Origin: Anaerolineae bacterium CG2_30_58_95
GTDB lineage: Bacteria > Chloroflexota > Anaerolineae > Anaerolineales > Villigracilaceae
Assembly: GCA_001872165.1 (NCBI GenBank)
Contig: MNXK01000073.1
Span: 1-5,833, forward strand
Reading direction: 5' to 3'
Length of the DNA stretch: 5,833 nucleotides
The position numbers and the translations under genes are program-made. Below the pieces are notes generated by a model. That model was not told the DNA's origin. It was given only the letters and a program-made list of their open reading frames with translations, and did not search any database. The number at the start of each line of letters is the position of its first letter. The first letter of the stretch is position 1. Below are positions 1 to 4,687 of the stretch, piece by piece.

Positions 1-328
1 ACTCAACCGTGTGGACTTCCGCCGCCATCTGCCCCAATATCGCGGCCTGGTAGCCTGAACCGGCGCCCACTTCCAGCACGCGTTCCGCGCCGGTCAGGTG
101 CAGCGCGTCGGTCATAAAGGCGACGATGTAAGGTTGGGAGATCGTCTGCCCAAAGCCGATGGGCAGGGGGCCGTCCGAGTACGCCCAGGTCAGGTGGTCG
201 GATGGCACGAAGCGGTGACGCGGCACGGCTTCCATAACGGCCAGCAGGCGCGGGTCATGCAGGCCGCGGCCGGCAATCTGCTCGGCTACCATGCGCTTGC
301 GTTCTTGTGCATACTCGTCTTCGGTCAT
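1..328 (-). CDS. pcm: Protein-L-isoaspartate O-methyltransferase, N-terminal part (gene runs off the left edge)
   Basis: This enzyme transfers a methyl group from S-adenosylmethionine to isoaspartyl residues in aged proteins in the cytoplasm, starting their repair. The visible 109 codons show the family pattern in order: a helical N-terminus, VPRHRFVP (35-42), AYSDGPLPIGFGQTISQPYI (49-68) with the conserved Thr-Ile-Ser and Gln, then the SAM-binding motif I VLEVGAGSGYQAA (84-96). The family is usually about 200-220 residues, so roughly half is present; the open frame continues past base 1 with no stop. The start ATG (326-328) has only a weak GGATGG-like ribosome site. It lies downstream of mutY on the same strand, separated by 36 bp that hold a perfect palindrome, so it is probably the next gene of the same transcript. 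Function is certain at family level; the C-terminal half cannot be judged here. Confidence 0.95.
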   Translation of the reverse strand, partial: MTEDEYAQERKRMVAEQIAGRGLHDPRLLAVMEAVPRHRFVPSDHLTWAYSDGPLPIGFGQTISQPYIVAFMTDALHLTGAERVLEVGAGSGYQAAILGQMAAEVHTVE

Positions 329-340
329 AATCCATCCACA

Positions 341-369
341 TGTAGGTCACGTTTGAAACGTGACCTACA
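341..369. repeat. 29-bp perfect palindrome between mutY and pcm
   Basis: TGTAGGTCACGTTT (341-354) and its exact reverse complement (356-369) flank a single G. The right arm overlaps the last bases of mutY and contains its TAG stop (365-367 read on the minus strand). On the transcript it would form a 13-14 bp stem with almost no loop. No T-tract follows on either side, so it is not a classical intrinsic terminator. A dispersed REP-like palindrome or a binding site for a dimeric regulator are the alternatives; copy number in the genome would decide. Confidence 0.85.
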
Positions 370-1429
370 CCGCATCTGCGGCTAATCTCCGCGCAATTTG
401 GCGATCTACCTTGCCCATCGGATACGCGGACAATTCAGACGGCGAGACCCAACTCAGCACGCCAGCTTCCAGGGCGCGCGGTTCGTCGCCATCAGGATAG
501 CACAAAAAGGCGTGCAGCGTAAAGCGAAAATGGGTATAAGCGTGTCGGTAGATACCAAAAGGCGCGCCGACGCGGATAGCCACGCCCAACTCCTCGCGGA
601 TCGTGCGTCGCAGGGTGGACTCCAGCGACTCGCCCGCTTCCACCTTGCCGCCAGGGAACTCCCACAACCCGCCCAGCAGCCCTTTTTGCGGACGGCGAGC
701 CAGCAGGTATTTACCCTCCCGCCGGATGACGGCCGCCGTGACGGTGTAATGCGGCGCGGCTGGCTTCGGCTTCAGCACCGGCCTCTCTTCCTGGACGCCA
801 AGCGCGTACGCCCGGCACTGTCCACTGAGCGGACAAGCGGCGCAATCCGGGGCGCGCGGGGTGCAGACCGTCGCGCCCAGGTCCATGAGCGCCTGGTTGT
901 AGTCTCCGGCGCGGCCGCGCGGCAGGTGCTTGGCGGCCAGTTCCCAAAGGATTTTTTCTCCAACGGGCATGTTCGCTGGCTCGCGCACGTCGAAAAGGCG
1001 GGCAAAGACGCGGCGCAGGTTCCCATCTAAGGTAGGCTCATCCAAACCGTAGGCGATCGAGGCGATGGCCCCGGCTGTATACCGCCCGACCCCCGGCAGG
1101 CGGCGCAGGGACGGGAGGTCACGCGGCAATTCACCGCCATGCTCTCCCACCACGATCTGTGCTGCAGGATGCAGGTTGCGCGCCCGGCTGTAATAACCCA
1201 ACCCTTCCCAGACCATGAGCACCTCCTGCTCAGAGGCCGCGGCCAAAGCGTGGACTGTCGGGAAGCGCGCCATCCAGCGTTCGAAGTATGGGATGACAGT
1301 CTCGACGCGCGTCTGCTGGAGCATGATCTCCGCAACCCAAACCGCATACGGACTCGGATGGCCGCGCCAGGGTAGCACGCGAGCGTGGGCGCGGTACCAG
1401 CGGAGAAGATTGTCTGAAAGGGGGATCAT
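365..1429 (-). CDS. mutY: A/G-specific adenine glycosylase MutY with C-terminal Nudix-like domain
   Basis: MutY removes adenine mispaired with 8-oxoguanine in base excision repair. The 354-residue protein has the full family layout. LPWRG lies at 19-23, the catalytic Glu is E34 in AEIMLQQTRVE, WEGLGYYSRARNL lies at 74-86, and the helix-hairpin-helix LPGVGRYTAGAI (111-122) precedes catalytic Asp D135 in LDGN. Four iron-sulfur cysteines sit at 189, 196, 199 and 205 with C-x6-C-x2-C-x5-C spacing. Residues 227-350 form the C-terminal 8-oxoG recognition domain, with HAYTH (296-300) at the position of the FSH loop. Its Nudix box (261-283) is nearly complete, with Thr276 replacing one glutamate. No clear Shine-Dalgarno precedes the ATG at 1429. 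The stop codon lies within the 341-369 palindrome. The gene is read in the same direction as the upstream genes and pcm. Confidence 0.98.
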   Translation of the reverse strand: MIPLSDNLLRWYRAHARVLPWRGHPSPYAVWVAEIMLQQTRVETVIPYFERWMARFPTVHALAAASEQEVLMVWEGLGYYSRARNLHPAAQIVVGEHGGELPRDLPSLRRLPGVGRYTAGAIASIAYGLDEPTLDGNLRRVFARLFDVREPANMPVGEKILWELAAKHLPRGRAGDYNQALMDLGATVCTPRAPDCAACPLSGQCRAYALGVQEERPVLKPKPAAPHYTVTAAVIRREGKYLLARRPQKGLLGGLWEFPGGKVEAGESLESTLRRTIREELGVAIRVGAPFGIYRHAYTHFRFTLHAFLCYPDGDEPRALEAGVLSWVSPSELSAYPMGKVDRQIARRLAADAV

Positions 1430-1440
1430 GCTTACAAAGA

Positions 1441-1489
1441 AGTAACCAGTTACCAGTAATCAGTAATCAGTGATCAGTTCCCGGTTACT
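1441..1489. repeat. Heptameric tandem repeat array (STRR-like), about seven units
   Basis: Seven consecutive 7-bp units of the form AGTNAYC (consensus AGTAATC) fill 1441-1489, with the last two units diverged. The outer units AGTAACC (1441-1447) and GGTTACT (1483-1489) are exact reverse complements and could close a stem. The array occupies most of the 74-bp gap between the 100-residue gene and mutY. Short tandem heptamer repeats of this sort are known from cyanobacteria (STRR sequences); the extension to this organism is inference. It leaves little room for a normal mutY promoter or ribosome site. Confidence 0.8.
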
Positions 1490-1503
1490 GTTGGCTAAGT
1501 CTC

Positions 1504-1806
1504 TTAGAATTGAAACCCATTGCGCGCCGGCACAACCTTATACGAGAAGTTTTTAACGAAGCCAAACAACTTTTCCTGTAACTGTTCCCAGCCATCCGAG
1601 TTCAGGATGCGTTGTGCATTGGGAAAGTCTGGCGCCAGCATCCCAACCTGGATCTGTGGGTAATCACCGTACAAAGTCGCCCAGGCCTCTACAGGCTCGA
1701 ATCCGAGATGTTGAACGCCCGGGACGAACTCCCCGATAACGAACTCGAAGTATTCCTGTTCGCGTTCGGGCGCGATGTCCCAAGTCATGACCAGTTTGAC
1801 AGGCAT
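1504..1806 (-). CDS. Conserved-looking 100-residue protein of unknown function
   Basis: The product is not recognised with confidence. It begins with a hydrophobic strand VKLVMTWDI (3-11) followed by an amphipathic, acidic helix (12-28), then alternates predicted strands and helices and ends with FSYKVVPARNGFQF. This size and beta-alpha-beta pattern resemble small ferredoxin-like or dimeric alpha/beta-barrel proteins, but that is inference only. It has no signal peptide, membrane segment or cysteine. The ATG (1804-1806) is 6 bp after the stop of the metallo-beta-lactamase-fold gene, with a weak GGGAT ribosome site, so the two are almost certainly cotranscribed and perhaps translationally coupled. 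The hairpin repeats at the end of the upstream gene lie just before its ribosome site. Confidence 0.8.
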   Translation of the reverse strand: MPVKLVMTWDIAPEREQEYFEFVIGEFVPGVQHLGFEPVEAWATLYGDYPQIQVGMLAPDFPNAQRILNSDGWEQLQEKLFGFVKNFSYKVVPARNGFQF

Positions 1807-1812
1807 AGCTAT

Positions 1813-2538
1813 TTATCCCGAATGGTAGCCCTGGCTACCATCATGGTAGCGTTCTTGGCTACCATCATGGTAGCGTTCTTGGCTACCATAACCATGCTGG
1901 TAATCCAGCACGACCACCTTCGTCTCGTCGGGCAGGCTGGATTTGCTGACCTTCAAAGCGGGCTGGCTCTCGTCGTGGCTGTGCAAGCCCATTTCCTTCA
2001 AGAACTTATCCAGCGAGTCGAGCGGCATCTTCGCGCCTTTGGTCGCGTAGTGCATCGGGATGACGATATTCGGCTCCAGCAGGCTGACGACCTCCGCCGC
2101 CTTGGCCGCGTTCAAGCCACCGCCGCCGCCCACCGGGATCAAGACGATATTCACCGTCCCCAAGGCCTCGACTTCAGCCTGGGTCGGCACCTGACGCAAA
2201 TCGCCCATGTGCGCCACCGTCAGGCCGTCGTAATCGAAAACGTACAAAGTATTGCGCGGCTGCTCGCTGGCCTTCTTGCCGCGCCCGTCCGTCTGTACAC
2301 CGGTAATGAAAACGCTGCCGATCTCGAATTCGCCCGGCCCGGTAATCGCGTGGGCATATCCCTTTACTGCGTTGAGATAATTGTGGCCGGCTGCATCGTG
2401 GCTGACCGTGACGATATCCGCCTTGAGTTTGAGCGGTTCATAGCCCACCGTCTCGGCGTCGAACGGATCGGTCACCACCGTCGCCAGGTTTCGCTCAGTC
2501 AGGCGGAAGCAAGAATGTCCGTACCAGGTAATTTCCAT
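1813..2538 (-). CDS. Metallo-beta-lactamase-fold hydrolase-like protein (UlaG/UPF0173-like)
   Basis: The 241-residue protein starts MEITWYGHSCFRL (1-13), the opening strand typical of the Lactamase_B_3 / UlaG-like branch of the metallo-beta-lactamase superfamily. Further core elements are TDPF (23-26), VSHDAAGHN (45-53), the conserved GPGEFEIG (67-74), AHMGDL (109-114) with Asp113, and IPMHY (160-164) with His163. The metal motif is degenerate: H47 and H52 are present, but the second histidine of HxHxDH is Ala49 and the Asp is Gly51. Substrate unknown, cytoplasmic. The start at 2538 is chosen over an upstream ATG at 2589 because GGAGGT lies 6 bp before it and a TATAAT would fall inside the longer version. 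The last 25 residues are an imperfect GSQERYHD repeat not expected in the family. It is the first gene of the leftward block. Confidence 0.92.
   Translation of the reverse strand: MEITWYGHSCFRLTERNLATVVTDPFDAETVGYEPLKLKADIVTVSHDAAGHNYLNAVKGYAHAITGPGEFEIGSVFITGVQTDGRGKKASEQPRNTLYVFDYDGLTVAHMGDLRQVPTQAEVEALGTVNIVLIPVGGGGGLNAAKAAEVVSLLEPNIVIPMHYATKGAKMPLDSLDKFLKEMGLHSHDESQPALKVSKSSLPDETKVVVLDYQHGYGSQERYHDGSQERYHDGSQGYHSG
1822..1890. repeat. Tandem repeat of three hairpin-forming units inside the 3' end of the metallo-beta-lactamase-fold gene
   Basis: Three head-to-tail units occupy 1822-1842 (21 bp), 1843-1866 and 1867-1890 (24 bp each; they differ only in the final base). Each unit begins ATGGTAGC and ends GCTACCAT, so each is itself an inverted repeat with 8-9 bp arms. 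Adjacent units can also pair across the junctions. All units are multiples of 3 bp and preserve the frame, giving the 8-residue peptide repeat GSQERYHD twice plus a shorter third copy. This is expansion of a small palindrome within a coding tail, placed just before the start of the next gene. Confidence 0.9.
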
Positions 2539-2544
2539 GTTGCA

Positions 2545-2550
2545 ACCTCC
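2545..2550 (-). promoter_or_regulatory. Shine-Dalgarno of the metallo-beta-lactamase-fold gene
   Basis: GGAGGT on the minus strand, 6 bp upstream of the ATG at 2538. It decides the start, since the longer reading frame beginning at 2589 has no comparable site. Confidence 0.85.
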
Positions 2551-2556
2551 GGGGCA

Positions 2557-2586
2557 ATTATACCCGTAACCTATGAGGTAGGGTAA
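2557..2586 (-). promoter_or_regulatory. Probable leftward promoter of the metallo-beta-lactamase-fold/mutY/pcm block
   Basis: On the minus strand a perfect TATAAT (2557-2562) lies 18 bp from a poor TTACCC (2581-2586). The predicted transcript start, near 2550, coincides with the Shine-Dalgarno, giving a leader of only about 12 bases. The -10 is strong, the -35 weak. Confidence 0.5.
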
Positions 2587-2610
2587 CATGATTGGGCTTC
2601 GTTGCTTCGT

Positions 2611-2638
2611 TTGCCTGTTGGGTAAAATCGGCTATAAT
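2611..2638 (+). promoter_or_regulatory. Probable rightward promoter of the RHH gene
   Basis: TTGCCT (2611-2616) and a perfect TATAAT (2633-2638) are separated by 16 bp. The predicted start near 2645 coincides with AAGAGG (2645-2650), which is 8 bp before the ATG at 2659. It is divergent from the leftward promoter about 50 bp away. An RHH protein could repress here, but no clear operator palindrome was seen. Confidence 0.6.
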
Positions 2639-2658
2639 CTGGACAAGAGGTATGGCCT

Positions 2659-3084
2659 ATGACACTCCAGACTGTTACCCTTCATTTACCAGAAGACCTA
2701 TACCAGCGATTGCAACGGGCAGCAAAGTTGACTTATCGTTCAGTGGACGAGGTTGTGGTTACGACAATTAATGCCACGCTGGTCGCCCCACCGAACTTGC
2801 CTTCCGAACTGGCTGATGAACTGGCAGCTATGCGCCTGTCGAGTGATGATGCGTTGTGGGCAGCGGCTCAACCCTCTCTCTCTCCGGCTGAGGCGCATCG
2901 CTTGAAACAAATCAACCACACGGCTGGCGAACGTCCGCTTTCTCACTCAGAGGCGGTTGAACAGGAGACCCTGCTCAAGGCCTACCACCATTCTATTTTA
3001 CGTCGTGCGCAAGCATTAGCCATCCTGGCCCAACGCGGTCATACGGTATCTCCAGAGAACCTGGCCCCGGCATCCTCTCTATGA
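2659..3084 (+). CDS. Ribbon-helix-helix antitoxin-like protein
   Basis: The 141-residue product starts with VTLHLPEDLYQRLQRAAKL (6-24), a beta strand followed by a helix, then SVDEVVVTTINATL (28-41). This is the layout of ribbon-helix-helix DNA-binding proteins used by many antitoxins. The rest (about 45-141) is mostly helical, with a linker rich in Ser/Pro/Ala and the segment HSEAVEQETLLKAYHHSILRR, suggesting a partner-binding or oligomerisation region. Longer RHH proteins of this kind in Chloroflexota and cyanobacteria are, from memory, often followed by an overlapping HNH-family gene. Here the stop TGA (3082-3084) overlaps an ATG at 3081 in an ATGA arrangement, but the partner is truncated. 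AAGAGG 8 bp upstream supports the start. DNA binding and possible autoregulation are inferred; no toxin is intact next to it. Confidence 0.8.
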   Translation: MTLQTVTLHLPEDLYQRLQRAAKLTYRSVDEVVVTTINATLVAPPNLPSELADELAAMRLSSDDALWAAAQPSLSPAEAHRLKQINHTAGERPLSHSEAVEQETLLKAYHHSILRRAQALAILAQRGHTVSPENLAPASSL

Positions 3085-3236
3085 CGGGTCCTACAAATTC
3101 CGCCGCTCTGCGAGCACGCGTGCGCCGACAGGCCAGGCAACGTGGCATCCCCCTCAAGAATGATCCCTACCCTCAACCCGCGCTTCACTCCCGGCGCGTC
3201 TGTCACGCCGCTTGCAGACGGCGGCTGGCATCTTGA
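3081..3236 (+). pseudogene. Remnant of an HNH-endonuclease-like partner gene, N-terminus only
   Basis: An ATG overlapping the RHH stop (ATGA) opens a 51-codon frame. Residues 9-21, ALRARVRRQARQR, match the pattern that precedes the first CxxC in small HNH-family proteins (of the kind LRxRVRxRAxxRCxYC, recalled from the family). Here the sequence switches to GIPLKND exactly where the first cysteine is expected. After that the frame simply runs antisense-like through the start of the lectin-like gene in another frame and stops at 3234-3236. No zinc cysteines or HNH motif follow. The simplest reading is a deletion or recombination that joined the HNH start to the 5' end of the next gene. The family match is short, so the identification is tentative. 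Confidence 0.5.
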
Positions 3237-4005
3237 AATCTCCTCCGGTCAGCGCGGCCAGTACCGCCTCGCTCAACTGGATGACTATTCGCGCCTCTCT
3301 CGCCGCGCCTTCCTATGGAGACCGCCATTCACCCTGAGCCTGCGCGCCCGTGTCTCCGCGCCTGACCTGCCCGGCACCTGGGGCTTCGGCCTGTGGAATG
3401 ATCCCTTCGGCTTTGCACTCGGATTCGGCAACACACCCGGACGCCTGCCGGCTCTCCCAAACGCGGCCTGGTTCTTCTACTCTTCGCCGGAAAACTATCT
3501 GTCGTTGCAACCATGTCATTGCGAGGAGCGGAGCGACGAAGCAATCCCCACTCCCGCGAGGGGATTGCTTCGCCGCCAAAAAACGGCGGCTCGCAATGAC
3601 ACCCCTGCCAACGGCTTCTTCGCCGGGACGTTCCGCTCGCCGCGCTGGCCCTCGCCCCTGCTCGCGCCCGCGCTGCTGGCGCTGCCCTTCCTGGCCCTGC
3701 GACCGGCCTCCCGTCTCCTGCGGCGGCTGGCAAGCCATATCGTCCGCCAGGATGGGAACGCGGTGGGCGTGGATGTCACCCAATGGCACGATTATTCCAT
3801 CCACTGGCAGGCCGATGCTGTTGCCTTTTTCGTGGACGGCGCGGAGATATTGCGCACGCCCCTCGCCCCGCGCGGCCCTCTTGGACTGGTGGTGTGGATG
3901 GACAACCAGTACGCCGCCTGGAGGCCAGATGGAAAGCTCGGCTACGGCACGCTGAAAAACCCGTCCGCCTGGCTGGAAATCGAGAACATCGAAACATCCG
4001 GGTGA
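3160..4005 (+). CDS. Concanavalin A-like lectin/glucanase-fold (GH16-related) protein interrupted in frame by a palindromic element
   Basis: The 281-residue product (from ATG 3160; GTG 3142 is an alternative six codons upstream) has repeated beta-strand segments. FTLSLRARVSA and GTWGFGLWNDPFGFALGFG lie in the N-terminal half; WHDYSIHWQADAVAFFVDG and GPLGLVVWMDNQYAAW lie in the C-terminal half. The last pair is the family-16 glycoside hydrolase / LamG-like jelly-roll pattern. The GH16 catalytic ExDxxE motif is absent, so hydrolase activity is doubtful; carbohydrate binding is possible. No signal peptide is seen, although PLLAPALLALPFLALRP is hydrophobic. Residues 119-148 are encoded by an inserted repeat at 3514-3601 and are probably a foreign loop; the frame is kept. 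No good ribosome site precedes either start, so expression may depend on coupling to the upstream genes. A second partial copy lies at 4688-5002. Confidence 0.65.
   Translation: MIPTLNPRFTPGASVTPLADGGWHLEISSGQRGQYRLAQLDDYSRLSRRAFLWRPPFTLSLRARVSAPDLPGTWGFGLWNDPFGFALGFGNTPGRLPALPNAAWFFYSSPENYLSLQPCHCEERSDEAIPTPARGLLRRQKTAARNDTPANGFFAGTFRSPRWPSPLLAPALLALPFLALRPASRLLRRLASHIVRQDGNAVGVDVTQWHDYSIHWQADAVAFFVDGAEILRTPLAPRGPLGLVVWMDNQYAAWRPDGKLGYGTLKNPSAWLEIENIETSG
3514..3601. repeat. 88-bp palindromic dispersed element of the CHCEERSDEA-encoding type
   Basis: The element is bounded by TGTCATTGCGAG (3514-3525) and its exact reverse complement (3590-3601). Inside, 13-bp arms at 3537-3549 and 3560-3572 make a strong hairpin with a 10-base loop. 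A smaller GCCGCC/GGCGGC hairpin lies at 3572-3577 and 3585-3590. Its translation in the plus frame begins CHCEERSDEAI and ends ARNDT. This peptide is a well-known signature of a small palindromic repeat that is scattered in many bacterial genomes and often mis-annotated as coding. It is probably non-autonomous (MITE/REP-like). No target duplication is evident. It sits in frame in the lectin-like gene. Confidence 0.92.
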
Positions 4006-4056
4006 TATTTTTCAGGGTTGCTTTACTTTTGTTTACGGATTTGCTATACTGTGAGC
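3690..4056 (+). repeat. Direct repeat copy A: 3' end of the lectin-like gene plus promoter
   Basis: This 367-bp segment matches 4687-5053 base for base at a constant offset of 997, with about 33 mismatches and no indels (around 91% identity by hand count). It covers the last 105 codons of the lectin-like gene, its stop, and the promoter in front of higBA. Similarity stops sharply after TATACTGTGAGC. Confidence 0.95.
4022..4050 (+). promoter_or_regulatory. Extended -10 promoter driving higBA
   Basis: TTTACT (4022-4027), a 17-bp spacer, and TATACT (4045-4050) preceded by TGC, an extended -10. The start is expected near 4057, about 33 bases before the higB ATG. It lies 17 bp after the lectin-like gene stop and is part of the duplicated unit. 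Its twin at 5019-5047 is identical from -35 to -10, in line with functional constraint. Confidence 0.75.
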
Positions 4057-4089
4057 AGCGAAAACATCTGTAAATGATGGGAATGGCAA

Positions 4090-4377
4090 ATGCACATCAT
4101 TACACGGAAACGGTTGAATGAGTTTGCGGAGAAACATCCTGACGCCAAATCATCGCTTCAGCATTGGTACAAACAGATGAAATCTGGACGATTCCGTTCG
4201 TTTGTAGAGTTGCGTGCCATCTTTCCCGCCGCTGACCAAGTGGGCAACATGACCGTTTTCAATATTGGTGGTGGCAAAGCGCGTTTGATAGCGGCCATTC
4301 ATTACAATCGGCAGAAGGTGTACATTCGCGCAGTGCTAACGCACGATGAGTATGACAGAGGCAAGTGGAAGGAGTAG
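4090..4377 (+). CDS. higB: HigB-type toxin (RelE superfamily mRNA endonuclease)
   Basis: The 95-residue protein matches HigB toxins across its whole length: KHPDAKSSLQHWY (15-27), PAADQVGNMTVFNIGGGK (46-63), ARLIAAIHY (64-72) and VYIRAVLTHDEYD (77-89). HigB cleaves mRNA on the ribosome, and the toxin-first gene order is the hallmark of higBA. The basic N-terminus and the conserved VGN-FNIGG and THDEYD segments are all present, and the length is normal for the family, so the gene looks intact. Only a weak GATGGGAATGG stretch precedes the ATG. Transcription is expected from the promoter at 4022-4050. The gene is less GC-rich than its neighbours, which fits horizontal transfer. RelE-type activity is family knowledge; activity here is inferred. 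Confidence 0.92.
   Translation: MHIITRKRLNEFAEKHPDAKSSLQHWYKQMKSGRFRSFVELRAIFPAADQVGNMTVFNIGGGKARLIAAIHYNRQKVYIRAVLTHDEYDRGKWKE
4369..4374 (+). promoter_or_regulatory. Shine-Dalgarno of the antitoxin gene, inside the end of higB
   Basis: AAGGAG directly abuts the higB stop TAG (4375-4377) and lies 6 bp before the antitoxin ATG. It is far stronger than the site in front of higB, which favours excess antitoxin from one transcript. Confidence 0.85.
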
Positions 4378-4380
4378 AGC

Positions 4381-4608
4381 ATGGTGACAGAAGTTCAAAC
4401 CGCCGAACGTGTCTGGCCGACGTTGGCCCCAGTTGTGTTTGTCCCTCACAGCGAGGGCGAATATCAACAGCTTGTGACGTTACTTGACACCTTGATTGAC
4501 GTGGCGGGTGAGAATGAAAACCATCCCTTAGCGTCGTTGATGGAAGTAATCGGCGTATTGATTGAGAAATATGAAGACGAGCATGTTCCAGAGCTGACTG
4601 CCATATAG
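4381..4608 (+). CDS. higA: HigA-like antitoxin, short form without helix-turn-helix domain
   Basis: The 75-residue product starts 3 bp after higB. Residues 24-69, from SEGEYQQLVTLLDTLID through ENENHPLASLMEVIGVLIEKYEDEH, match the N-terminal region of HigA-family antitoxins that accompany this HigB type. In the usual 110-140-residue form this region is followed by an XRE-like helix-turn-helix. Here the protein ends with PELTAI just where that domain would begin, and no HTH coding is seen in any frame in the next 80 bases. Either the antitoxin is a naturally short, toxin-binding form, or its DNA-binding half was lost when copy B of the direct repeat arrived. It is acidic, as expected for binding a basic toxin. 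Without the HTH, autorepression of the promoter is unlikely. Confidence 0.8.
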   Translation: MVTEVQTAERVWPTLAPVVFVPHSEGEYQQLVTLLDTLIDVAGENENHPLASLMEVIGVLIEKYEDEHVPELTAI

Positions 4609-4686
4609 TCATCGCGCGAAAGAAGATGATTGATGGGGAGGGTGCGCCTGATTATGGTCGGCGGGGAGGTCGCCCGCCCCGCCGCT
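4609..4686 (+). other. Short unassigned gap between the antitoxin and direct repeat copy B
   Basis: These 78 bp hold no recognisable gene, terminator or inverted repeat. Composition changes within it: AT-richer at first (to about 4640), then very GC-rich, which marks it as the junction between the higBA module and the duplicated segment. Confidence 0.6.
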
Positions 4687-4687
4687 C

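Noticed and set aside
341..369. Intrinsic terminator for mutY
   Set aside because: The stem is perfect but the loop is a single base and no T-run follows on either strand.
398..1030. Plus-strand frame of 210 codons
   Set aside because: It is the antisense shadow of mutY, whose motifs are unmistakable.
1441..1489. CRISPR array
   Set aside because: Units are 7 bp and contiguous without spacers.
1612..2586. Long plus-strand frame of 324 codons
   Set aside because: It is antisense to two well-supported minus-strand genes; the composition of their codons keeps it open and its product resembles nothing.
2539..2589. Upstream ATG giving the metallo-beta-lactamase-fold protein 17 extra residues
   Set aside because: The extension contains the TATAAT and the GGAGGT site of the shorter start, is not typical of the family, and has no ribosome site of its own.
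3313..3804. Overlapping frames on both strands across the lectin-like gene
   Set aside because: They arise from high GC and from the palindromic element, which is open in several frames; only the 3160-4005 frame has a homologous second copy and a recognisable fold.
4043..4060. Imperfect inverted repeat TGCT...AGCA overlapping the -10 as a HigA operator
   Set aside because: Arms are only four bases, copy B does not keep them fully, and the antitoxin lacks a DNA-binding domain.
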